Shown here piece after piece: positions 1 through 8,462 of a DNA stretch of 64,000 nucleotides; the stretch's first letter is position 1, and every line of letters starts with the position of its first letter. The stretch comes from Candidatus Ancaeobacter aquaticus. GTDB lineage: Bacteria; Auribacterota; Ancaeobacteria; Ancaeobacterales; Ancaeobacteraceae. The stretch spans positions 1 through 64,000 of the forward strand of contig JAVCCP010000042.1 in NCBI GenBank assembly GCA_030765405.1, written 5' to 3'. Position numbers and translations under genes: made by a program. Under the pieces are notes generated by a model that saw only the letters and a program-made list of their open reading frames with translations, was not told the DNA's origin and did no database searches.

Positions 1-1
1 A

Positions 2-103
2 CGTCTTAAGATCGGATCCTTAGAAGAATGGCTTAAGAAAACATTAGAAGCTTATATTCATAATCCTGATATTGATCCTTATTTACTCTTACCTCCCAAA
101 TAA
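2..103 (+). CDS. C-terminal end of an unidentified protein (cut by window start)
   Basis: A frame open from the first bases ends at TAA 101-103 and encodes 33 residues. The last residues read DPYLLLPPK. It is the only plus-strand coding sequence before 13.5 kb, so it converges on the minus-strand gene that follows. The family cannot be told from so short a tail. It could also be a chance open frame, but its amino-acid composition looks ordinary for a real protein. Confidence 0.45.
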   Translation, partial: RLKIGSLEEWLKKTLEAYIHNPDIDPYLLLPPK

Positions 104-183
104 TTCCCCCTTTTGCTCACCGGTTACGAATTATAAGATTTTGAGTATTATCTCATATTGTAAATAAATTGTAATGAAATGAC

Positions 184-711
184 TTACCAGCATCTTCCAC
201 GCCATCTCCGACCACCATACCAACCTCTACGACGATACCCCCATCCCCACGACGGACCGCATCCTCCCCATGAACCAAACGAAAAGCCCACGTTCACAGG
301 CGGGGTATAGTAATCATACGTATATATTGTAGTCGGCTCGGGAACAACATACGTAACTTGCGGGGATGTTACAACTGTCTGTGGAACAACACGTTTTGCA
401 ACAGGAGTAGGTTTTGCGCTAATCATATAGTTTATGACATTGTCACTTACCCCGACATTTTTAAGATTAATAATATCAGCTACAGAAAGATCATATTCTG
501 CACCGCTATCATTGATTTTGTTGATAATAATACTGTCACTGAGCTTTGCGTTACTCATCTCAATAATCTCAAGCGGAGTAACAGGACCTTTGTAAACACT
601 ATCAGGATATGTTGCGGGTGGAACAGGTTTTTTTACACCCTGCGCAAAACCGAGGGAAGACACCAGCACAAAAGAACTCAATAAAAGAGTGACAATCATT
701 AACTTTTTCAT
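184..711 (-). CDS. Small secreted protein with paired helical motif and Gly/Arg/Trp-rich tail
   Basis: The protein has 175 residues. The ATG at 711 is chosen because GGAGGGG lies just upstream and because it starts directly at a signal peptide (MKKLMIVTLLLSS, cleavage expected after GFAQ). Residues of about 45-100 contain two related helical units of the type 'I..M..A.LSDSIII..I' and 'LS..DIINLKNVGVSDNVI'. This motif is common in uncharacterised exported proteins of environmental bacteria. The C-terminal 30 residues are very rich in Gly, Trp and Arg. Export is well supported. Function is unknown; an envelope-associated or surface-binding role is only a guess. Confidence 0.75.
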   Translation of the reverse strand: MKKLMIVTLLLSSFVLVSSLGFAQGVKKPVPPATYPDSVYKGPVTPLEIIEMSNAKLSDSIIINKINDSGAEYDLSVADIINLKNVGVSDNVINYMISAKPTPVAKRVVPQTVVTSPQVTYVVPEPTTIYTYDYYTPPVNVGFSFGSWGGCGPSWGWGYRRRGWYGGRRWRGRCW

Positions 712-763
712 ACTCCCCTCCCACACACATTACAACGCAGGCTATATGAAAAAGTTCCCACTT

Positions 764-1381
764 TTATTTTCTGAGTTTTTTAAACTCGCGTTTACATTTT
801 GGGCATAACTCAAGGATCATTTCATCAAGATCTTCTATTGATTTAACCGGCCCCATAATACATCTTTTATGATCGCATTCTTTTAAGCCGTATGATTCCC
901 CTAACTCATGAACGGCCATTTTGAACGCCCGTTGTTTGAATAACTGCTTGTTAGGCTTCCGGCCGTAATACTGCTCACGTAAGGGCGTAAGAGACATAAT
1001 AAGCCGTTTTTGGCTCCTATTTATATTGCCAAAAACCGGTTCCGGCCCCATGAGAGGCTTATTAAGAATAGCAAACATTCTTTCGTAGGTAACTTTAAAG
1101 ACCCTTCGACCCTCATCATACCCTTCAAGCGCATTCATAGCCATATTCCCGGAAACTTTCTCGGAGTTAAAATCGTACGACACAGAAGGCATAGATACGC
1201 CCCTACCGACATCAACAGGTATTCCCATCACTTTGTCGGTTATATTAGCGATAGTCTCTACCAGGCGCCTGTCAACATCCCCCATCGGAATCATCTGCAC
1301 CCCTTCAGAATCAGCAAAAACCTTACCAAAAAATGAAACACAAAACAGTAGCACTAATACCGCAGTTATCTTTTTATTCAT
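764..1381 (-). CDS. Exported archaemetzincin-like (M54) protein with altered zinc site
   Basis: The protein has 205 residues. ATG 1381 is preceded by GGAGG at normal spacing and begins a signal peptide (MNKKITAVLVLLFCVSFF). Near residue 157 it carries HELGESYGLKEC, then CDHKRCIM, and 16 residues later CPKC. The M54 archaemetzincin pattern is HExxHxxGxxxCx4CxM...CxxC, so the cysteine framework is preserved. The fifth position of HExxH is Glu instead of His, and the third His ligand position is also Glu. It therefore belongs to or derives from M54 metallopeptidases but probably binds metal differently or is not a peptidase. A signal peptide is also unusual, since archaemetzincins are generally thought of as cytoplasmic. 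Confidence 0.75.
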   Translation of the reverse strand: MNKKITAVLVLLFCVSFFGKVFADSEGVQMIPMGDVDRRLVETIANITDKVMGIPVDVGRGVSMPSVSYDFNSEKVSGNMAMNALEGYDEGRRVFKVTYERMFAILNKPLMGPEPVFGNINRSQKRLIMSLTPLREQYYGRKPNKQLFKQRAFKMAVHELGESYGLKECDHKRCIMGPVKSIEDLDEMILELCPKCKREFKKLRK

Positions 1382-1485
1382 TATAAACCTCCATATAACA
1401 TTTATGGAATAAGTATACTTCATTCCTTCTAAAATGAAAACTTCGTTTTCTAACATTCTTACATATTCTCTCACTATCAATTTAA

Positions 1486-1612
1486 AGAAATGGCGAAGAA
1501 GTGGTCAGATGCAAGGCGCGTTCAAGCGACCGCGGGAGACGTACAGTATAGTACTTCGTACAAGGAAGCGCGGAAACGTAACACAGCAGATGGCCGCTTA
1601 TCCGCCATTTCT
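1486..1612. mobile_element. 127-bp MITE-like element with 10-bp perfect terminal inverted repeats
   Basis: The element begins AGAAATGGCG (1486-1495) and ends CGCCATTTCT (1603-1612), an exact inverted repeat. Its interior is more GC-rich than the flanks and contains a second palindromic segment around 1550-1562. There is no coding capacity. It sits 3 bp downstream of the stop codon of the Fic-domain gene. The shape fits a non-autonomous miniature element or a REP-type intergenic repeat. Only one copy is visible here, so mobility is inferred. Confidence 0.6.
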
Positions 1613-1614
1613 AA

Positions 1615-4600
1615 TTATTCAGACGTACCGGTGCGTTGAAATGTTTCAGTAATGTGGTCAATATTTTTGCGGTAAGATTTATAGCTAGAGGTAGAGGGTC
1701 CCGGAAGCTTATGAACCCGTTTTTTGATAAACTGATATATCTGGTTTTTATCGAGTTTGTCGTGCTCGGTAATAATCCTGAACTGTGAGAGGCTTACTTG
1801 ATCAAAATGCACGCTCAGACCTGATTTTGCAAGAATATACATCATGATAAGAAGCCCTGTGCGGTGATTTCCATCATAAAAAGGATGACTGGAAACCACT
1901 GTATAAAAAGCATCAGTAGCTAAACGGATAGGAGTTCTAGGTATCTTCCCATTTTTGTAATATGCATTTATCTTACCTGTCAGCCACCATGTCATAAACC
2001 ACTGATAACCTGAACGGAAATCCCCGTATTTTTTCTTCTTTAAAAACATAGGCCGTATCGGCATGCGTGTCTTTCCGACGAGCTTGTTCCATTCCTGCAC
2101 ATCCTCAAAGTTAATCTCTCTGCCTGTTTTTAATAGATTATTTACATTCTTAACAGCACCCTTAAAACGCTTATATTCTTCGCTATCGAACAACCAACTA
2201 AATACATTATGGTCAATAGGATATTTCTCTTCAAAGATCGTTACCGAAATTGGTAGAGACCTGGCAAGAGCTCTGAGCTTATCGTTTGGAATTATTTTAC
2301 CGTCTTTTATTTCGCGGTCAAGCCAGTCGGAAAACCGGGAGAACTTACCGTCGAAATCTGGAATATCAAAGTAGCTGGATACAGCGGCAGACTGTAATGC
2401 AAAAATGAAATTCTGTATTGGGGGGGTAAAATTATCCCTTAAAATCGGTAAGATACTTTCAATATCAATACCAAGCGTATTCATAAGACTATTGACATAC
2501 ACTGCGTCACGTTTCATCTGCTCTTTTTCAAACGTATCTCCGCCCTTGCCAGTCACCTCATGACACAGCTCATGAAATACACCAACCTCTAAAAGAAGAT
2601 TTTGTATTTTTTTATCTTTTATTTCATACAGCGCTTTATTGATACCAATAAAACCGTTTCGTATATGGTCTTCGAACATGTGTGATGATTTGTCTAGGAT
2701 AGAAAAAACGATTGTGGAAGGAAGTTTCGCTATATCACCGCCAACGGTTTTAGTCCTGGATACAGCCTCAGATATCGCTGCTTTCACAGCCGCATCTGTA
2801 ATTCCCGTTCCTTTTTCTAAAATTACATCAAACTTCCTGCCAAGAACATCGATCCGGTGCTCCACCGCTTTATTTTTAGAAACAAGTTTCTTCCCGAACT
2901 TCTTCGCATCATCCGGCGTTTCAAACTCAATCTTCTTTCCATCTTTTATAGACTCTTTACTGTAATACGGGGCCTTCACCTGCATATAGTCGGCTTTTAC
3001 TGGCTCAGTATCTTCATCTGCTACTATCTCATCTTCAAGGGCCTCTCCTCTATCTACTTGCGGCAATTCCGCTTTTTTTACTTCTTCTTTCTTCGATTTA
3101 TCTTTTTCTAACTGTGCGTTCAGACCTTCAGTAAACGGTACAGCTGGCATTTTTCGTGCTCTTTGTTTATAGTGCGCGACATACTCCTTTAAATATTCTG
3201 GGGTAATTGTGATATTGGAAACTTTAATAAACTCTTTTGCTTTATCCGCATACTCCGTATCATTCTTTAAAAGTTTATTATCAGATAAAACCCTTATGAT
3301 TTCATCATTGGTTAACGTATGCAATGGAACTAAACGCAGACAATTCTTTCTGAGCTCATTGAAGTTTGCTGAGGCAATAGCCGCATGGAAGAACGCTTCG
3401 TGCTCTACACCGCCGGCACGGGCTACTTTCATACAGATACCAATAAAATCCCTTTCTATCTCGGCAAAATCAAGATCTTTCTTGTCTCTTGTAACAACTA
3501 ACGCCTCGGGAGATTCCTCTAAGATATCTTCGCGACTTACAATCGCAGAGCACATTTCTTTTCTAAACCGCTTGAATAACCTTAATCGTTCTTCTGATGT
3601 TTCATTGATTTCTTTTACTAAACCGGATTCTAAAAGGAGTCCCCAGACCAAATGCTGGACTTCGTGAATTAGTGTTGTTTGTTTAATTAATTGGTTCTTA
3701 TCATCCGGCACTATGCAATAGGTGGGTTTTATACCCCTGTTACCTTTGGTAAGGGTAAACCCGTAAGTCATAACATCATTATCTAGCACGGTCTTATCAA
3801 AATATTCGTAAAACCCCGGATCCATAAACAAGACCGGTATTCCAGGATACAGTTCACGGTACGTTACCTTCCCCTGAGAACGTGTCAGCACTTCATCCCT
3901 ATCAATATCGTCTGCAAATTCTCTATCGACAGAATCATTTAAAAGATATTGAGTTTCCGAGCCTTTGTGCAGCATAAGAAGATTATTATTTTTTGGCAAT
4001 TCGTTATTAAAACTATTTATCCCCCGAATATAGTACGATTGATACTTTTCTGGGACAGCATCTAATAGTTTGTCTTCGAGATCATCTATCATTGCTTCTT
4101 TTGTTGGCATGGATAACGTACGATCGGAAAATATCTCAACTAAACGCACATAATACTCACCATTTATACGTGCAATCTCACGATACATCCATTCATTCTC
4201 ATCCAGATATCTGTTATACATATAATGCATCGGCCCGGCTATGAAAAGAGCGGAAAAGAGAACTGAAAGCGGCGTTAATCCATACAATGTGATCACCGAT
4301 AGATTTAAAATTGAGACAAAAACGATATCTCTAAACCTCGGTTTTACTCGCTCGCCCATCTTTCCCGTAAACACATGCAAGAACCCAAACATCAGTGCAG
4401 ATAAAGTCAGACTCTGAGGATACGTCATACCATACCACACACCGGATATTGCCCCAACACCCCAGAATAACTGCTCAATCAATACTTGCACAACATCAAG
4501 TGTTGTCTCTTTGTACCCATATTTTAAAAGTAACACAGTCAGCCACGGCCACCGTGCACCGCGTTTAACCGCTTCTTTTTCTCTTTCTTTTTCCCGCTCA

Positions 4601-4839
4601 CTTTGAACAGTATCCGGTAAACGTACGGTTTCTTCTGGTTCTTCAAGATTGATCACATCAAGCTCTTTTTCAGAAAATATCGAATCAGGGGCAAGTGTCT
4701 TTTTTTCTATAGTTTGTGCCCCAAGGGGAACAACGGAAGATAATAAAAACGATACGAGAATAGAAATATGCACAAAGCTTTTCATGCAGTTTTTAACATG
4801 GGGCCATAACAAATTTTTATGCAATTTATGATTTATCAT
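1615..4839 (-). CDS. Multidomain membrane protein: CPBP-like, two HExxH motifs, C-terminal Fic domain
   Basis: The protein has 1074 residues, counted from ATG 4839; an internal ATG at 4785 would start directly at a signal-like segment (MKSFVHISILVSFLLSS). Residues 105-210 are several membrane helices containing E123, FGFLH and HYMYN, which resemble motifs 1-3 of CPBP/CAAX-type intramembrane proteases, although motif 1 lacks the EExxxR form. HEVQH near residue 392 and HELCH near 759 are two zincin-like motifs. The region between them is acidic and Lys-rich. HPFYDGNHRTG near residue 989 is the Fic motif, the loop that normally catalyses AMP transfer, with His where Gly or Lys is usual. The N-terminus overlaps a 58-residue ORF. 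Combined proteolysis and AMPylation is plausible but unproven. Confidence 0.75.
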   Translation of the reverse strand: MINHKLHKNLLWPHVKNCMKSFVHISILVSFLLSSVVPLGAQTIEKKTLAPDSIFSEKELDVINLEEPEETVRLPDTVQSEREKEREKEAVKRGARWPWLTVLLLKYGYKETTLDVVQVLIEQLFWGVGAISGVWYGMTYPQSLTLSALMFGFLHVFTGKMGERVKPRFRDIVFVSILNLSVITLYGLTPLSVLFSALFIAGPMHYMYNRYLDENEWMYREIARINGEYYVRLVEIFSDRTLSMPTKEAMIDDLEDKLLDAVPEKYQSYYIRGINSFNNELPKNNNLLMLHKGSETQYLLNDSVDREFADDIDRDEVLTRSQGKVTYRELYPGIPVLFMDPGFYEYFDKTVLDNDVMTYGFTLTKGNRGIKPTYCIVPDDKNQLIKQTTLIHEVQHLVWGLLLESGLVKEINETSEERLRLFKRFRKEMCSAIVSREDILEESPEALVVTRDKKDLDFAEIERDFIGICMKVARAGGVEHEAFFHAAIASANFNELRKNCLRLVPLHTLTNDEIIRVLSDNKLLKNDTEYADKAKEFIKVSNITITPEYLKEYVAHYKQRARKMPAVPFTEGLNAQLEKDKSKKEEVKKAELPQVDRGEALEDEIVADEDTEPVKADYMQVKAPYYSKESIKDGKKIEFETPDDAKKFGKKLVSKNKAVEHRIDVLGRKFDVILEKGTGITDAAVKAAISEAVSRTKTVGGDIAKLPSTIVFSILDKSSHMFEDHIRNGFIGINKALYEIKDKKIQNLLLEVGVFHELCHEVTGKGGDTFEKEQMKRDAVYVNSLMNTLGIDIESILPILRDNFTPPIQNFIFALQSAAVSSYFDIPDFDGKFSRFSDWLDREIKDGKIIPNDKLRALARSLPISVTIFEEKYPIDHNVFSWLFDSEEYKRFKGAVKNVNNLLKTGREINFEDVQEWNKLVGKTRMPIRPMFLKKKKYGDFRSGYQWFMTWWLTGKINAYYKNGKIPRTPIRLATDAFYTVVSSHPFYDGNHRTGLLIMMYILAKSGLSVHFDQVSLSQFRIITEHDKLDKNQIYQFIKKRVHKLPGPSTSSYKSYRKNIDHITETFQRTGTSE

Positions 4840-5002
4840 CAAACACCGTAGTTTCTTTTACAATGTCATTTAAACAATCAAGTTTCTTATGAAATTCAAT
4901 CTTAACATCTTTAGGATACGGCAACACTTTGCCTGAAAAAAGCATTCTTCCGACACGCGAGAGTTCAGCGGATTCAAGCACTTCAATAAGACGCGTTTTC
5001 AT
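4826..5002 (-). CDS. 58-residue protein coupled to the Fic-domain gene
   Basis: ATG 5002 is preceded by TAGGTGA six bases upstream, a good ribosome binding site. The protein starts MKTRLIEVLES and ends in TTVFDDKS. Its last codons overlap the ATG of the next gene (4839) by 14 bases in a different frame, which suggests translational coupling. Fic toxins are often controlled by small inhibitory partners, but I do not see the inhibitory (S/T)xxxE(G/N) helix motif here. Function is therefore open. The ORF is short, but the binding site and overlap support it as real. Confidence 0.55.
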   Translation of the reverse strand: MKTRLIEVLESAELSRVGRMLFSGKVLPYPKDVKIEFHKKLDCLNDIVKETTVFDDKS

Positions 5003-5174
5003 GTATTCACCTACTATGAAGTATACACCATAAATATCCTTTTGTCAAGAAGGTAGGAAAATTTGAGTGGACAAATTGTGGGCTACACTAACAATTTAAA
5101 CAATATGCAGAATTAAGAACTACTGTTTTTAGTTATGATTTTTGATGGAATGTATGAGTGTAGAATACTGTTAG

Positions 5175-6407
5175 CTACGTAAATATCCCTTTTATTTCCC
5201 AGGGATATATATATGATGGGGTTTTCTTCTGACCTAATAAACCTACGATCCTATATTCATCTATCTTATACTTTCCAGCAAAATAATCTATGGCCTTATT
5301 TTTAAAACGCTCAAAATTAAGCTTAACTTCAATCGGCAAGATCTTGTTTTTCACATTGAGTATAAAATCTATCTCTTTTTTATCCATAGTTCTCCAATAA
5401 CAAACATTATTTTTTGAATATTCTTTTACAAGCTCTGCAAAAATGCTATTTTCAAAAACATTCCCAATAATCTCTTTCTGAAGACTTTTCAACCAAAGCA
5501 TTTGCATTAAACCGCAATCATAGAAATAGATTTTAGGGACTTTAAAAAGTTCTGACCTTAAATTCTTGCTATAAGGCCGTACCAATTTAATTATATATGT
5601 ATTTTCCAGTATGAAAAGATAGTGCTCAACAGTTTGTTTTGCAATATTACACGTATTTGACAGCTCCGTTATATTGAGCATCTGTCCTGCTTGAGAGGCC
5701 AAAACTTCCAACAATTTATTAAATTTATCTATATCTTTTATCAATGCAAGGTCACGAATGTCTTTCCGTACATATGTATCAATTATTTGCTGCAGGTACC
5801 TTTCTTTTTTATCAAGTTCATCTATTAACACAATCTTTGGATACCCGCCATAAAGTACATATTCTTTGTACAAAAGTTTTAGTTCATCTATTTTCTTATC
5901 CGTTAATTCACCGGTAATTTTCTCATCATATTTTTTACCTTTAAACAACAAATATTCTTCAAAAGACAGATTAAATACCTCAAAATCTACTGTTCTTCCG
6001 ACCAGTGAATCTTTAAATTTACTTTTAATCTCAAAGCTTGATGAACCCGAAACGATCAGTTTGATATTCTTATGGTGGTCTGAGAGCAATTTCATAAACG
6101 AAGAAGGATTCTTTAAGTATTGTATCTCATCTATAAATACATATATCCTTTTTTCTAAATCAAAACCTTCTTCTTTTAGGTGATTTAAAAACTGTTCTAT
6201 TCCCGCATCAATAATTGCTACATATCTTGAATCTTCAAGATCAATAAAATACACCTCTTCATTTCTCTCTCTTAGGTAATCTTCCAGAAAATACAGTATG
6301 CATGTTTTACCAACCTGTCTTGCGCCATGTAATACAATTATATCGTCTGTATTTAAGTATTCTACAACCTCATCAACAACTCTTCTTTTATAAATATTTT
6401 TGTGCAT
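5175..6407 (-). CDS. AAA ATPase with DUF4143 domain (copy 1)
   Basis: The protein has 410 residues. Walker A is HGARQVGKT near residues 28-36 and Walker B is VFIDEIQYL near 90. Sensor-type VSGSSSFEI and the arginine-rich SLVGRTVDFE follow, as in the AAA_14 family. A winged-helix-like middle segment (LSNTCNIAKQTVEHYL) and the nuclease-like DUF4143 tail with EIDFILN and IEVKL complete the usual layout. Such proteins are widespread in anaerobes and uncultured phyla; their cellular role is not settled. It is one of three paralogues here (others at 27405 and 28658). It stands alone between gene-poor stretches, so the neighbourhood gives no further clue. Confidence 0.9.
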   Translation of the reverse strand: MHKNIYKRRVVDEVVEYLNTDDIIVLHGARQVGKTCILYFLEDYLRERNEEVYFIDLEDSRYVAIIDAGIEQFLNHLKEEGFDLEKRIYVFIDEIQYLKNPSSFMKLLSDHHKNIKLIVSGSSSFEIKSKFKDSLVGRTVDFEVFNLSFEEYLLFKGKKYDEKITGELTDKKIDELKLLYKEYVLYGGYPKIVLIDELDKKERYLQQIIDTYVRKDIRDLALIKDIDKFNKLLEVLASQAGQMLNITELSNTCNIAKQTVEHYLFILENTYIIKLVRPYSKNLRSELFKVPKIYFYDCGLMQMLWLKSLQKEIIGNVFENSIFAELVKEYSKNNVCYWRTMDKKEIDFILNVKNKILPIEVKLNFERFKNKAIDYFAGKYKIDEYRIVGLLGQKKTPSYIYPWEIKGIFT

Positions 6408-6706
6408 TTTTACAATCCTTTACAATATACATTTTACTATACATTTAATTTAAAGTAAAGTAAAGTTTAATTGTAATTATTCTCAAGCCCAATACACTCT
6501 ATCGCACTATATCGGGACATTCTTCTTATCCAACTCATACTCAACATCTTACACGTTAATTATTTAACACTGGCAATTACAGGCAGTAATTACGTCGCAA
6601 CTATCTACTTGTGAATAAGTTAAAAAGAGTGTCCCTCTTTACTTTGGTTACAGCAAATATTTATACAAATGTAATGGTGAAGGAATTATCTTTGCTGTAT
6701 TGGTTG
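6408..6706. other. Intergenic region without a gene
   Basis: AT-rich, with no open frame of credible length. It contains copy 1 of a 53-bp dispersed repeat (6589-6641). Nothing else was recognised. Confidence 0.6.
6589..6641 (+). repeat. Dispersed 53-bp repeat, copy 1
   Basis: This segment aligns without gaps to 27255-27307, with 43 of 53 positions identical. Both copies run from ATTACG and end in GTGTCCC followed by a short T-rich stretch. Neither copy is coding. It may belong to REP-like repeats linked to Y1-type transposases, but no transposase is visible here. Confidence 0.65.
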
Positions 6707-7423
6707 TCATTTTTCAGCAATAAAAAGAGATGCGATACCAAAGGAAAGAGGTTCAACCCTGATATTTCTAAAGCCAGCTTTACGCATAAGCCCGGTTATA
6801 ACACGATTTGTCGGAAAATTTATAATAGATTCAGCAAGATACGTATATGCCTTACTATCGCCTGATAGCAACCATCCCATACAAGGCAAGACAGTTTTTA
6901 AATAAATTTTATGGAACAATTTCATGATTGGATTTTGTGGTGCAGTAAGTTCAAGTATCAGGACTTTACCTCCACGCCTTACTAACCTGGCCATTTCATT
7001 ATATACATGATCCACATTTGTGACATTACGCAATGCAAACGACATTGTCACACAATCACACTTTTCCATTACTCCGGTATCTTCAGCGCAAACACATTTG
7101 AAATCGAAGATAGTATTATCTTTAATCTTATTTCGTGCCACATCAAGCATGTGTTCTGATATGTCTATTCCTATCCCGCGATGTAATTTAAATTTCTTGT
7201 TAAATAAGATTAAAAGTTCTCCTGTCCCGGTACAAAAATCTATTACCGTCCCATTTTTTGGACAGCCGGACTCTTTCAAAACCCGCCTGTACCACAAACG
7301 ATAAATACCAAAGCTGAGAATATAGTTAAGAAGATCATATCGCGATGCAATGTTATTGAAGAGATTACGTATATAATCTCCCTTTTGAGGATCATGTGAA
7401 TTAAAAGTAGCGAATGATTTCAT
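6707..7423 (-). CDS. ubiE: Demethylmenaquinone methyltransferase UbiE/MenG
   Basis: The protein has 238 residues, normal for the family. It carries the UbiE/COQ5 signature region YDLLNYILSFG near residue 29, the SAM-binding loop VIDFCTGTGEL (60-70), and the second signature around LTAPQNPIMKLFHKIYL. It adds the last methyl group to demethylmenaquinone using S-adenosylmethionine. Its start overlaps the end of mqnC by 23 bases, and it is the last gene of the seven-gene menaquinone operon. In a pathway that decarboxylates with UbiD/UbiX, this methylation is the expected final step. Confidence 0.93.
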   Translation of the reverse strand: MKSFATFNSHDPQKGDYIRNLFNNIASRYDLLNYILSFGIYRLWYRRVLKESGCPKNGTVIDFCTGTGELLILFNKKFKLHRGIGIDISEHMLDVARNKIKDNTIFDFKCVCAEDTGVMEKCDCVTMSFALRNVTNVDHVYNEMARLVRRGGKVLILELTAPQNPIMKLFHKIYLKTVLPCMGWLLSGDSKAYTYLAESIINFPTNRVITGLMRKAGFRNIRVEPLSFGIASLFIAEK

Positions 7424-8462
7424 ATTTTGAATTTCGCTGTGCAGGTATCATCCCTGCAGATTGTATAAGATGGACAATTTTATCTACTGTCATAGAGTTA
7501 TTAATTCCTGTTGCTTTTACCACAACTTCGTCCATAAGAATACCACCCATATCGTTTGCCCCAAACATAAGACCGATCTGTGCAAGTTTCTCGCCTTCGG
7601 TTACCCAACCGGTATGTATATGCGGGAAATTATCAAGATATATGCGCGAAATCGCAAGCATCATGAGGTAATCAACGCCGCCTGCAGCTTTAAGTGATGA
7701 GAGCTTTGTATTACGCGGGGAAAATGTCCATGGTATAAACGCCTTAAACCCGCCCGTTTCATCCTGAAGATTTCGGATACATTCAAGATGCTGCATACGT
7801 TCACGTGTTGTTTCAACCATACCAAAAGTCATTGTTGCCGTAGTATGCATATTAAGCGCATGAGCTGACTTCATCACCTCTATCCACTCGCTTGTTGATG
7901 TTTTATTAGGACTTACTTTTTTCCGTACACGATCAACTAAGATCTCCGCGGCACCGGGAAGTGAGTCCAGCCCTGCCTCCTGCATTTTTTTTAGAACTTC
8001 TTCGGCTGAAATACCTTCCTTTTTAGATAAATATACAATCTCAGCCACTGAAAACGAATGAATATGTACCGGAAAACTTTCTTTTATTTTTTTTAGAATA
8101 GACAAATAGTACTCAAGATCAACCTCTGGATTAAGCCCTCCCTGCAACATGACTTGAGTCCCACCCATATCTACAAGTTCTTTAACACTTTTAAGTATCT
8201 CATCTTCATTTAAAAGAAATGCTTTTCTTGACTGAGGAGAAACATAAAACGCACAGAAATCACACTGACAGACACATACATTAGTAAACGTAATATTTCG
8301 ATCAATAACAAATGTCACGATCGGTTCTTTATGATGAACAGCTTTTCTAGACTCGGCAATCGCACCAAGTGTGACAAGATCAGCATTAAAAAGAAGTGTC
8401 CCTTCATCGATTGATAGACGCTTCCCTTCTCGTGCCTTTGTTAATATTGAGTCTAGATTCAT
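7401..8462 (-). CDS. mqnC: Cyclic dehypoxanthinyl futalosine synthase MqnC
   Basis: The protein has 353 residues. The radical-SAM cluster ligands are C63, C67 and C70 (CVCQCDFC), followed by AFYVSPQSR. GGTQVMLQGGLNP and the tail segments PHIHTGWVTEG and GANDMGG are typical of MqnC. The enzyme cyclises dehypoxanthine futalosine to a spiro compound in the futalosine route to menaquinone. It overlaps mqnA by 4 bases (ATGA), so the two are translationally coupled. It is distinguished from MqnE in the same operon by the MLQGG motif and by lacking the MqnE pattern PGGGAEIF. Confidence 0.93.
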   Translation of the reverse strand: MNLDSILTKAREGKRLSIDEGTLLFNADLVTLGAIAESRKAVHHKEPIVTFVIDRNITFTNVCVCQCDFCAFYVSPQSRKAFLLNEDEILKSVKELVDMGGTQVMLQGGLNPEVDLEYYLSILKKIKESFPVHIHSFSVAEIVYLSKKEGISAEEVLKKMQEAGLDSLPGAAEILVDRVRKKVSPNKTSTSEWIEVMKSAHALNMHTTATMTFGMVETTRERMQHLECIRNLQDETGGFKAFIPWTFSPRNTKLSSLKAAGGVDYLMMLAISRIYLDNFPHIHTGWVTEGEKLAQIGLMFGANDMGGILMDEVVVKATGINNSMTVDKIVHLIQSAGMIPAQRNSKYEIIRYF

